The notes beneath the pieces are model-generated. The model was not told the DNA's origin. It saw only the letters and a program-made list of their open reading frames with translations, and ran no database searches. DNA of 57,771 nt from Dyella sp. AtDHG13 (GTDB lineage: Bacteria; Pseudomonadota; Gammaproteobacteria; Xanthomonadales; Rhodanobacteraceae). Of the stretch, positions 18,569-25,979 are shown piece by piece. The stretch's first letter is position 1. The number at the start of each line of letters is the position of its first letter. The translations under genes and the position numbers were made by a program. The stretch lies in contig NZ_QICJ01000019.1 in NCBI RefSeq assembly GCF_003201105.1, positions 1 through 57,771 of the forward strand. The letters are read 5' to 3'.

Positions 18569-19096
18569 ATGCGCCAATTACTGCAAGGTGTGGTTGCCGC
18601 CGCGCTTGTTGCGCTGCCGCTGACCGGATTCGCCGATCAGGCGCCGATCGCGCCCGTGCGGCATGTGGACGTGCAGCGGTATATGGGTGACTGGTATGTC
18701 ATTGCCGCCATACCCACGTACTTCGAGCGGCACGCCTATCATGCCGTGGAGTCCTACGCCCTGCGCCCAGACGGCCGCATCCAGACCACCTTTACCTATC
18801 GGGACGGTACGCCGGACGGCAAGCTGAAAACCATGCATGCCACCGGCTTCGTCCATGCCGACAGCGGCAATGCGGTATGGGGCATGCAGTTCCTGTGGCC
18901 GATCAAGGCCGAGTACATCATTGCCTGGCTCGATCCCGACTACCGCGCGGTCATTGTCGCGCGCAACAAACGCGATTACGTCTGGATCATGGCGCGCTCG
19001 CCGACCATTCCCGAGTCGCAGTATGACCTCCTGGTCGCCCATGTGGCCGCCATGGGCTACGACACGCGCCGCCTGCGAAAAGTGCCTCAGGAATAA
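18569..19096 (+). CDS. Lipocalin family protein 1 (Blc-like)
   Basis: A 175-residue exported lipocalin with a signal peptide (LLQGVVAAALVALPLTGFA) and the lipocalin GxW motif in YMGDWYVIAAIP. The C-terminal LDPDYRAVIVARNKRDYVWIMARSPTIP is typical of the bacterial Blc branch. Such proteins bind lysophospholipids or fatty acids in the envelope. ATG 18569 is chosen because GGAGAG lies 7 nt upstream; ATG 18554 is an alternative adding five residues. It is the last gene of the lipid operon, 17 nt after the methyltransferase stop. Confidence 0.9.
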   Translation: MRQLLQGVVAAALVALPLTGFADQAPIAPVRHVDVQRYMGDWYVIAAIPTYFERHAYHAVESYALRPDGRIQTTFTYRDGTPDGKLKTMHATGFVHADSGNAVWGMQFLWPIKAEYIIAWLDPDYRAVIVARNKRDYVWIMARSPTIPESQYDLLVAHVAAMGYDTRRLRKVPQE

Positions 19097-19254
19097 GGCC
19101 AAACTCGGAGGGTTGTCATATCGAAGGGCCCGGCACGTTCCCACTCAGGGCTTCGCCATCCGGCTTGCCGGTGGCGGCGCATGCCGATCGTCAACAGGCA
19201 ACCCAAAGCGCACTGCGCAGGGAAATCCCCACCCCACGCAGAGCCACCGTTCGT

Positions 19255-19821
19255 TCAGAGCAGCGGCGCTTTCGTCTGCAAGGCATCCAGGACATAACCC
19301 CTCATCTTCGCACGCGCCACAAGCTCATTGAACTGCGCGCGAGGCATGGCGGGCGAGCGCGACAGTATCCAGAGGTACTTGCGGCTCGGACTACCGACCA
19401 CCGCCCAGCGATAATCCGGGTCGACGTCCACCACCCAGTAATCCGCCCAGACCCACGGCAGCCAGCTCAGCCAGCGTGGCGCAAAGCGCACCTGCAGCGC
19501 GCCGCCGCGACCGCTGCCGTCCGGCCGTGCCAGGCCGATCGCGGTATCGAGCGAACCGTCGCCCGTACGGCAGGCATTGGTGACCTGGATCTGGCCCTCG
19601 ATCAGGGCGTAATGCGCGGTGATGTCGCCTACGCACTGACGCTGGAACACCAGCGGTAGGTGGGCGATTTCGTGCCACTGGCCCATGTATCGCGCCAGAT
19701 CCAGCCGGGCGACCGGCTGGTTGGGGAGGCTCTGCGCATGAATGCCCGAACACGTCACCAGCAAGCCGACAAAGGCGGGCGCAAGGAGACGCCTGTTGAG
19801 AAAGGTGCTGACTGGGTTCAT
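19255..19821 (-). CDS. Lipocalin family protein 2 (Blc-like)
   Basis: A 188-residue exported lipocalin, convergent with lipocalin 1. The signal segment RRLLAPAFVGLLVTCSGIHAQ is followed by LARYMGQWHEIAHLPLVFQRQC (GxW), WADYWVVDVDPDYRWAVVGSP and KYLWILSRSPAMPRAQF. It carries extra Cys residues not seen in lipocalin 1 (QRQC, NACRTG), possibly a disulfide. ECF promoter copy D would begin transcription only a few nucleotides before the ATG at 19821, supporting this start and implying a nearly leaderless message. Confidence 0.88.
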   Translation of the reverse strand: MNPVSTFLNRRLLAPAFVGLLVTCSGIHAQSLPNQPVARLDLARYMGQWHEIAHLPLVFQRQCVGDITAHYALIEGQIQVTNACRTGDGSLDTAIGLARPDGSGRGGALQVRFAPRWLSWLPWVWADYWVVDVDPDYRWAVVGSPSRKYLWILSRSPAMPRAQFNELVARAKMRGYVLDALQTKAPLL

Positions 19822-19829
19822 CCCATGCT

Positions 19830-19856
19830 TACGCAGCAGGCCGCCCGATGGATGCA
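19830..19856 (-). promoter_or_regulatory. ECF sigma promoter, copy D (TGCATCC-N16-CGTA)
   Basis: On the minus strand TGCATCC occupies 19856-19850, then 16 bases, then CGTA at 19833-19830. It points at lipocalin 2, whose ATG begins at 19821. It lies inside the region that also carries copy C in the opposite direction. Confidence 0.72.
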
Positions 19857-19927
19857 ACAACAGGTGCGCGCCAGGATGGGGCGCCCTGAACGCCATGGCA
19901 GGCGACTGCACCGCCCTGGACGGTCGC

Positions 19928-19954
19928 TGCATCCAATGCATGGCCAGGCACGTA
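19928..19954 (+). promoter_or_regulatory. ECF sigma promoter, copy C (autoregulatory)
   Basis: TGCATCC at 19928-19934, 16-base spacer, CGTA at 19951-19954 followed by TAAG. It faces the ECF sigma gene (start about 20099), giving a predicted leader near 135 nt, and would make the sigma/anti-sigma/photolyase operon self-activating. Confidence 0.75.
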
Positions 19955-20098
19955 TAAGCAGCATGATTCCATCACCCCACTCGACATGACCGTCGCCCTG
20001 CTGCCCGCCGTCGCCACCGTCAGCGCTCGACTCCCCGCGAGGGTCCACGGTGACGGCGGCGGACATCTTTGCGCACCCAGGATCAGCCTGGTAAGGCT

Positions 20099-20734
20099 AT
20101 GATGGCCCCCACTCCTCCTCCTACAAAGGTTAGGCCTCTCGAGGCCGCTCGCCGCGTGTCTGGCCCAGCAAACCAAGCAACCGACGACGCGAACTATTGG
20201 GCTGACCAGGTGGCCGGCGTCGTCGCGCGGCGGGACGTGGAGTGCTTCATGCGCATCTACGACCACTACGCGCCGCGGTTGCTCAGGTACCTGTTGAGCC
20301 TGAAGGTGGCCCAGGCCCAGGCCGAGGAGCTCGTGCAGGAGACCATGCTTCGCCTGTGGCGCCGCGCCGACCTGTTCGATGCAAGGCGCGCCAGCCTGGC
20401 CACCTGGCTGTTTCGCATTGCCCGCAACCTGTATATCGACAGCATCCGGGGCGAACCGCACTGGCTGGATATCCAGGAAGGCCTCGACTGGCTCGACCGG
20501 ACCACGCCGGAAGACGATGCCAGCAGCACCGAGGCATTCACCGACCACGTTGGCCTTTCCCGCGCCATCGATCAACTGCCGGCCACGCAGGCCCGCCTTA
20601 TTCGCATGTCTTATTTCGAAGCCAAGAGTCACAGCGAGATCGCCCATGAGCTGGGCATGCCGCTGGGTTCCGTGAAGTCCAATCTGCGGCGCGCATTCGC
20701 CAAGCTGCAGGCGGGGCTGAGGGGCTCGTCATGA
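20099..20734 (+). CDS. rpoE: ECF RNA polymerase sigma factor (ChrR-partner type)
   Basis: A 211-residue ECF sigma factor. Region 2 is visible as YDHYAPRLLRYLL, AEELVQETMLRLWRRADLF and ASLATWLFRIARNLYIDSIR; region 4 as AIDQLPATQARLIRMSYFEAKSHSEIA followed by the helix-turn-helix ELGMPLGSVKSNLRRAFAKL. It is followed by a ChrR-type anti-sigma factor with a 4-nt ATGA overlap, the arrangement of the singlet-oxygen-responsive RpoE-ChrR system of Rhodobacter. The symbol is by analogy to that system, not to E. coli RpoE. The start is uncertain: ATGs at 20099 and 20102 are adjacent and the ribosome site is weak; a TTG at 20069 is also in frame. Confidence 0.92.
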   Translation: MMAPTPPPTKVRPLEAARRVSGPANQATDDANYWADQVAGVVARRDVECFMRIYDHYAPRLLRYLLSLKVAQAQAEELVQETMLRLWRRADLFDARRASLATWLFRIARNLYIDSIRGEPHWLDIQEGLDWLDRTTPEDDASSTEAFTDHVGLSRAIDQLPATQARLIRMSYFEAKSHSEIAHELGMPLGSVKSNLRRAFAKLQAGLRGSS

Positions 20735-21387
20735 AGCCGCACCACCACCTCGATGACAGCACGTTGATCGGTTACTCGGCAGGCGCCTTGCCGGCGGCCT
20801 TCCGCGTCGTGGTGTCGGCTCATCTGAGCATCTGCCAAAGCTGCCGCGAGCGCATGCTGGACGCCGATGCGGTGGGCGGTCAGCTGATCAGCCTGCAAGA
20901 GGGCGCGGCGATGTCCGCCGCCGCACGCAACGACATCATGCGCCGGCTTGGCGAGCGTTCGACGCCGCCATCCATGACTGCCACGGCCAACCGCACTCTG
21001 GACCCCCATGTTCTGCCGCGGCCGCTTTGGCCTTATTTCGGTGAGACCTACAGCGACCTTCGCTGGCGAACCATCGGCCCTGGCGTGCATCACATCCGTT
21101 CGCGCCATGTCGATGATGGACACCTGATGCTGTTGCGCATCGCCCCGGGGCGATGTGTGCCCATGCATACGCACGGCGGCAACGAGCTGACCATGATCCT
21201 GCAAGGCGCCTATGACGACTCACTGGGGCATTTTGCGCCCGGCGACGTAGCCGATCTTGACAGCGATGTGGAGCATCAGCCGGTGACCTCGCCTGGCGTG
21301 CCCTGTGTGTGCGTCGCCGCGACCGACTTGCCCCTGCGTTTTTCGGGGTGGCTCGCGCGAACGTTGCAGCCGTTCTTCAAGCTGTAG
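20731..21387 (+). CDS. chrR: ChrR family zinc-dependent anti-sigma factor
   Basis: A 218-residue anti-sigma factor. The N-terminal zinc-binding anti-sigma domain has His6, His31, Cys35 and Cys38 (HLSICQSC), the same residue numbers I recall for the Rhodobacter ChrR zinc ligands. The C-terminal cupin-like domain has His146, His148, Glu152 (MHTHGGNEL) and His182 (EHQP), the expected second metal site. In the known system, singlet oxygen or related stress leads to ChrR loss and release of the sigma factor. Co-translated with the sigma gene and 24 nt before the photolyase gene. Confidence 0.92.
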   Translation: MKPHHHLDDSTLIGYSAGALPAAFRVVVSAHLSICQSCRERMLDADAVGGQLISLQEGAAMSAAARNDIMRRLGERSTPPSMTATANRTLDPHVLPRPLWPYFGETYSDLRWRTIGPGVHHIRSRHVDDGHLMLLRIAPGRCVPMHTHGGNELTMILQGAYDDSLGHFAPGDVADLDSDVEHQPVTSPGVPCVCVAATDLPLRFSGWLARTLQPFFKL

Positions 21388-21411
21388 GGCGAACAGCGAG
21401 GTAACCACGGC

Positions 21412-22944
21412 ATGGCGACGACGATTCGCCTAGTGCTCGGCGACCAGCTCAATCCCGGTCACTCGTGGTTTCGCGACATCTCCGGTGACGTCGTGTACGT
21501 CATGATGGAGATCCGCCAGGAAACCGACTACGTCCTGCACCACGCACAGAAGATCCTTGCCATCTTCGCGGCCATGCGACGCTTTGCGGAGCTGCTGCGC
21601 GAACGCGGGCATCGCGTACACTACCTGGCCATCGACGCCCCGGCCAATCAACAGTCGCTCTGCGTCAACCTGGATGCCATCATCGCCGAATACGGCGCGG
21701 CGCGGCTGGAGTACCAGGCTCCTGACGAGTGGCGCCTGGACGAGCAGTTGCTCGAATATACCCGGCAGCTGCCCCTCGCCAGCTTCATGGTCGACAGCGA
21801 ACACTTCTACACCACGCGCGACGAAGGGCAGCAGCAGTTCGGCAAGCGCAAGCGCTGGCTCATGGAGTCGTTCTATCGAAGCATGCGACGCAAGCATGGC
21901 GTGCTGATGGAGACGGACGGCAAGCCGGCCGGCGATCGATGGAACTACGACCACGAGAACCGGCAGGCCTGGCGTGGCGAACCGGAAGAGCCCCACGATC
22001 CTCGTCCATGCCACGACCATGGCGCGCTGTGGCGCACCATCCAGCAGTGCGGCGTGCGAAGCTTCGGCGCGCCCCAGGCATCCGCGTTTCGCTGGCCGCT
22101 CGACCGTAGCGAGGCGCTGCTTCAGCTGGACTTCTTCATGGCGCGGGTATTGCCTTATTTTGGCAGGTACCAGGACGCGATGAGCACGCAAGCGACCCGC
22201 CTGTTCCATTCGCTGCTGTCGTTCGCACTCAACACCAAGATGCTGTCGCCCCGCGAAGTGGTGGAGCGCGCCGAGCAGTGCTGGCGCAAAGGTAACGCGC
22301 CGCTCGCGGCCGTGGAGGGTTTTATCCGGCAAATCCTGGGGTGGCGCGAGTATGTGCGCGGCGTCTACTGGGCCCGCATGCCGGGTTACGATCGCAGCAA
22401 CGTCTTCGGCCACCGTGGCGATCTTCCCAGCTGGTTCTGGAACGGCCGAACGCGCATGGCGTGCATGGCGCACGCCATTGGCCAATCGCTGCAGGAGGCG
22501 CACGCGCACCACATACAGCGCTTGATGGTGATCGGCAATTTTGCCCTTCTGGCCGGCCTGGATCCCTGGCAGGTGCACCAATGGTACCTGGGCGTCTACA
22601 TCGACGCCTTCGAATGGGTGGAGTTGCCCAATACGGTCGGGATGAGCCAGTTTGCCGATGGCGGGCTGCTGGCCACCAAGCCCTATGTTTCCGGGGGTGC
22701 CTATATCCAGCGCATGAGCAACTACTGCACGCAGTGCCCTTTCCGCCCAACGCAGCGAACCGGCGCTCGCGCGTGCCCCTACACCACTCTCTACTGGGAT
22801 TTCCTGGATCGGCATCGCCACCTGCTGGGCGGCAATCCCCGATTGGCACTAGCCTATCGCCAGTGGGACCGAATGGACGCCGAGGCGCAGCGAGCGTTGT
22901 CGAGCGCCGCATGGTCCATTCGATCAAACCTGGAAAAGCTCTAG
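21412..22944 (+). CDS. Iron-sulfur cryptochrome/photolyase (FeS-BCP, PhrB type)
   Basis: A 510-residue protein of the prokaryotic (6-4) photolyase/cryptochrome group (COG3046). Start TTIRLVLGDQLNPGHSWF, FAD-binding region ILGWREYVRGVYW, and C-terminal GMSQFADGGLLATKPYVSGGAYI. The 4Fe-4S ligands are probably a Cys in MACMAHAIG plus three in NYCTQCPF and ARACPYTTLYW. The family repairs UV photoproducts in blue light using FAD and a lumazine-type antenna. Third gene after the ECF sigma factor, as in Rhodobacter where the photolyase belongs to the ChrR regulon. The ATG at 21412 gives the canonical N-terminus. Confidence 0.92.
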   Translation: MATTIRLVLGDQLNPGHSWFRDISGDVVYVMMEIRQETDYVLHHAQKILAIFAAMRRFAELLRERGHRVHYLAIDAPANQQSLCVNLDAIIAEYGAARLEYQAPDEWRLDEQLLEYTRQLPLASFMVDSEHFYTTRDEGQQQFGKRKRWLMESFYRSMRRKHGVLMETDGKPAGDRWNYDHENRQAWRGEPEEPHDPRPCHDHGALWRTIQQCGVRSFGAPQASAFRWPLDRSEALLQLDFFMARVLPYFGRYQDAMSTQATRLFHSLLSFALNTKMLSPREVVERAEQCWRKGNAPLAAVEGFIRQILGWREYVRGVYWARMPGYDRSNVFGHRGDLPSWFWNGRTRMACMAHAIGQSLQEAHAHHIQRLMVIGNFALLAGLDPWQVHQWYLGVYIDAFEWVELPNTVGMSQFADGGLLATKPYVSGGAYIQRMSNYCTQCPFRPTQRTGARACPYTTLYWDFLDRHRHLLGGNPRLALAYRQWDRMDAEAQRALSSAAWSIRSNLEKL

Positions 22945-22996
22945 AGCCTGCATCCACTGCTTTCCGTACTGAAAAGCCGCAGGCCCATGGCCGCGT

Positions 22997-23719
22997 TCAA
23001 CGCCTGGGCAGCAACGAGAAGAACTCGGACCTCAGCGAGGCATCCTTGAGAAACGGTCCGCGCATGACGCTGTTGACCATTCGCGCCTCGTCGTCCTTGA
23101 GGCCTCGCCAACGCATGCAGTAATGATCCGCCTCCAGGACCACCGCCAAGCCCTCGGGCTTCAACCGGCTTTCCAGCAGATCGGCGACCTGTACGACTGC
23201 CTCTTCTTGAATCTGCGGCCGGGACATGATCCATTGCACCAGCCGGCCGTACTTGGAAAGGCCGATCAGGCTCGAATCCTTCTGCGGCAATACGCCGATC
23301 CAGATCTGGCCCATGATCGGGCACAGGTGGTGCGAGCAGGCACTGCGGATGCGCAAGGGCCCTACCACCATCAATTCGTTGAGTTGCTCCACGTTGGGAA
23401 ATTCGGTGACATCAGGCATGACGCTGTAGCGGCCCGCGAATATCTCCTGGACATACATCTTGGCCAGGCGCCCCGCTGTTTCACGCGTGTTGTGGTCGTT
23501 GACCGTATCGATCACCAGCGACTCAAGCACTCCGTGCATCCTTTCGGCCACTTCCTGCTGTAGCAGCGCGAGCTCGCCCTCCTGCAGAAACTCGCCAATG
23601 TTGTCATTGGCATGGAATCGCTTCCCGTGGTGAAGAATGCGCTGCCGGATGCGCTCCGAAACCGGCGGCTCATCGTCGTTGCGGCGTGTTGCCGAAAGCG
23701 AACCGACCTTTATGTCCAC
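22997..23719 (-). CDS. folE: GTP cyclohydrolase I
   Basis: A 240-residue type IA GTP cyclohydrolase, which makes 7,8-dihydroneopterin triphosphate for folate and pterins. Motifs: DTVNDHNTRETAGRLAKMYV, the zinc/active-site segment ACSHHLCPIMG, IGLSKYGRLVQW, and EADHYCMRWRGLKDDEARM. The usual HIGYIP-like stretch is replaced by IWIGVLPQ, so it is a divergent paralogue, possibly the stress copy. GTG at 23719 is preferred because GGAG lies 6 nt upstream; ATGs further upstream (to 23797) would add an unconserved Cys-rich extension. It is convergent with the photolyase gene, and a one-mismatch ECF promoter lies upstream. Confidence 0.9.
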   Translation of the reverse strand: MDIKVGSLSATRRNDDEPPVSERIRQRILHHGKRFHANDNIGEFLQEGELALLQQEVAERMHGVLESLVIDTVNDHNTRETAGRLAKMYVQEIFAGRYSVMPDVTEFPNVEQLNELMVVGPLRIRSACSHHLCPIMGQIWIGVLPQKDSSLIGLSKYGRLVQWIMSRPQIQEEAVVQVADLLESRLKPEGLAVVLEADHYCMRWRGLKDDEARMVNSVMRGPFLKDASLRSEFFSLLPRR

Positions 23720-23833
23720 GATGTTCTCCAGACCGGCGTTGACCGCCTGTCTACAAGGCGACTTGCCACACATCCAATAGCGGCCCATTCGATACACCCA
23801 CGGTGTAAACGCCGACCTGTCCTATTTTTGGTA

Positions 23834-23860
23834 TACGGAATAAATCATGGTTCGGATGCT
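23834..23860 (-). promoter_or_regulatory. ECF sigma promoter, copy E (AGCATCC-N16-CGTA)
   Basis: Minus strand AGCATCC at 23860-23854 (one mismatch to TGCATCC), exact 16-base spacer, CGTA at 23837-23834 followed by TAC as in copy B. It faces folE, about 115 nt upstream of its GTG. Confidence 0.6.
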
Positions 23861-24601
23861 TCGGCATTCCGAGGCGATGGTCTTGGCCCGTTTCGGCCGA
23901 AACCTTCGCAGCGGGCGCACGCCGCCAACCATCGGCGGGGGGCGCAGTGGCAGGCGAGACGCTCACCATGTGAGCCGCACCAACTGCATGCGGCACGGGT
24001 ACGGCAGCGTCCACGCCTACACGCGCCGCCTGCGGAAGGAGGACCCGGATATGCGGGAACTAGGAGGGAGACGACACCAGTGATGGGCCTTGCCGCCTTA
24101 ATTCGCCGGGTGCAACTTCCGCTTGGCGTCAGCCAGGAAAGCTCTCTTCTTTAGTTTCGTCCCAGGGATGATGGCACATTTAGTTTCAGGTCCCGGAAAC
24201 TAACGCCGGAAGGAACAAGACACCGTCCGCTTTAAATTCAATTAGTTACACACATGCGTCGAGCGCATCATTACTTTCTCGAGCTTTGTCCGCTAATCGA
24301 GTCATGTCGGCTCATGCAGGCGCCGCCTGCCATGTTTCCGGCGCCACAGGAGTCTTTGCGTTCCCCGGCCGGTAACGACGGCTCATCAGCACGCCTGTTT
24401 CCGCGGGACGTGAGCCTGCCTTGCAAAAATGGGCAGGAGCGACCTCTGAAGCCTGCGTTGATTGCAATCAACTTTTCCTTGCGGGCACGGCACGAAACTC
24501 CTTGTGCGAGCGGTCGTCGGCTGCACGAGTTCTACTGGGAGGAGCGTTTCCGCGCAGCACGGCACCACTTGGGAAAAACTCAGCAGCCACAGTTCACGGT
24601 A
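23861..24601. other. Long gene-free region upstream of MgtC-type gene
   Basis: About 740 bases without a convincing gene. Its left edge adjoins the folE promoter. At 24151-24203 there is a repeated TTAGTTTC element. The stretch 24254-24601 is open in the frame of the following gene but has no protein-like character, and is better read as a leader of up to about 350 nt. No recognised riboswitch was identified. Confidence 0.4.
24151..24203. promoter_or_regulatory. Putative operator: TTAGTTTC repeats
   Basis: TTAGTTTC occurs at 24151-24158 and again at 24180-24187, the latter followed after 8 bases by its exact inverted copy GAAACTAA at 24196-24203. The 29-bp offset between direct copies and the perfect 8-bp arms look like a regulator binding site. 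It is upstream of the MgtC/DUF4010 gene. The cognate regulator is unknown. Confidence 0.45.
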
Positions 24602-25867
24602 ATGGCCATATCCTCCCTGCCGGCGCTATCCGACATTGCCAATGACGCGCTTGGCCCTGCCGTGGGGCTGGCCATGGGCCTTCTCATTGGCCTCGAGCGC
24701 GAGCGCAGCAAGGGCCGGGGGCCCAGTCGCCATCCGGCCGGCGTCCGCACGTTCTCGATGATCGGCCTGACCGGTGCCGCCGCGGGCTTGATCGGTCCCG
24801 CAGGCATCTATATTTCCGGCGCCTTCCTCTCGGTCGCCATGGCAGCTGGCTACCTACGCACTCGATCCGAAGACCCCGGCCTTACGACCGAGGTGGCGAT
24901 GCTATTGACGTTTCTGCTGGGCGTCCTTGCCCTGAGCTCGCCAGCCATCGCCGGCTCGCTGGGGATCGTGGCAACCATTTTCCTCGCCAGCAAGGACAAG
25001 CTTCACCACCTTTCCCGCCGATGGCTGACTGCCGCGGAGCTTCAGGACTTCCTGATTCTGCTCGCTTGCGCCTTCGTCGTGCTTCCCCTGCTCCCGGACG
25101 CGCCCCTGGACCCCTGGGGAGCCATCAATCCACGCCGCCTTTGGATTCTGGTGGTCGCCATCATGGCCATCGCCACGCTCGGATACCTGGCGCTTCGCGT
25201 GTTCGGAACAAGGTTTGGGCTTGCCATCGCCGGCATGGCGGGAGGCTTTGTCTCCAGCACCGCGACCGTGCTGTCGATGGCTGACCGCGCAGCAACAAAC
25301 CCGCAGCGGACCGCGCAGGTCGCAAGTGCAGCTGTCATGTCCAACGTGGGGACCGTGGTGCAATTTGCCGTAGTGGTGGGTTCGCAGAACCAGTCGTTGC
25401 TCGAGAAGATCGCGTTGCCATTACTGGTCGCCGCCTCGGCAACCGTGGTCGCCGGGTTTGTCATGAGTTGGCGCTCCTTCATGACGAACGGTCACGAGCC
25501 CGGTTTTATGGAGAAGCATCCTTTTGACCCGGTATCCGTGCTTAAGCTCGTGACGCCCATTGCCGCGGTCATGCTCCTTCTTGCCATGGCAAGGGCCAAG
25601 CTCGGAGCGGCGAGCATGCCATGGATGACGGCTGTGTCCGCGCTGGCGGATGTGCACGCCGCCGCTGCAGCCGTTGCGCAGGCAGCGGCGACTGGACAGA
25701 TCGATTCCTCCCACGCCATTCTCTACGCCACCATCGCCATGGTAACCAACGGTGCGTGGAAGTGCGTCGTCGCCTTCTTCAAGGGCAGCCTTGCGTATGG
25801 AATACGAGTTGCCAGCGCGCTGGCGCTCATCAATGGCGCATTCGTTCTTGCGACCATGATTCCGTAG
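24602..25867 (+). CDS. MgtC/DUF4010 family membrane protein
   Basis: A 421-residue polytopic inner-membrane protein. The N-terminal 150 residues are MgtC/SapB-like (VGLAMGLLIGLERER, HPAGVRTFSMIGLTGAAAGL, LTTEVAMLLTFLLGVLAL); the rest is the DUF4010 region with several hydrophobic helices (LWILVVAIMAIATLGYLALRVFG, GMAGGFVSSTATVLSMA). MgtC proteins are linked to survival at low magnesium and in acid, but the activity of the fusion type is not known. ATG 24602 starts the recognisable sequence. Convergent with a universal stress protein gene. Confidence 0.85.
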   Translation: MAISSLPALSDIANDALGPAVGLAMGLLIGLERERSKGRGPSRHPAGVRTFSMIGLTGAAAGLIGPAGIYISGAFLSVAMAAGYLRTRSEDPGLTTEVAMLLTFLLGVLALSSPAIAGSLGIVATIFLASKDKLHHLSRRWLTAAELQDFLILLACAFVVLPLLPDAPLDPWGAINPRRLWILVVAIMAIATLGYLALRVFGTRFGLAIAGMAGGFVSSTATVLSMADRAATNPQRTAQVASAAVMSNVGTVVQFAVVVGSQNQSLLEKIALPLLVAASATVVAGFVMSWRSFMTNGHEPGFMEKHPFDPVSVLKLVTPIAAVMLLLAMARAKLGAASMPWMTAVSALADVHAAAAAVAQAAATGQIDSSHAILYATIAMVTNGAWKCVVAFFKGSLAYGIRVASALALINGAFVLATMIP

Positions 25868-25979
25868 CGTGGTCGGCGCAAAGTTCTCGCACGCGATATT
25901 CATCGGGAGCGCTCGGCGTCACCATTAGAGGAGATACCGCCGCCGTTCGTGCGATGGGAATCCCTCGCCTCGCGGCCTC

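Noticed and set aside
21430-22821. Long minus-strand open frame (463 codons) opposite the photolyase gene
   Set aside because: Antisense shadow in GC-rich DNA; the plus-strand frame has full family motifs and the minus product matches nothing recognisable.
22951-22975. TGCATCC downstream of the photolyase as another ECF promoter
   Set aside because: The nearest CGTA is only about 9 bases away; spacing does not match the other five.
23847-24083. Possible 78-residue gene between folE and the MgtC-type gene
   Set aside because: Arg/Gly-rich, no ribosome site, starts inside the folE promoter region.
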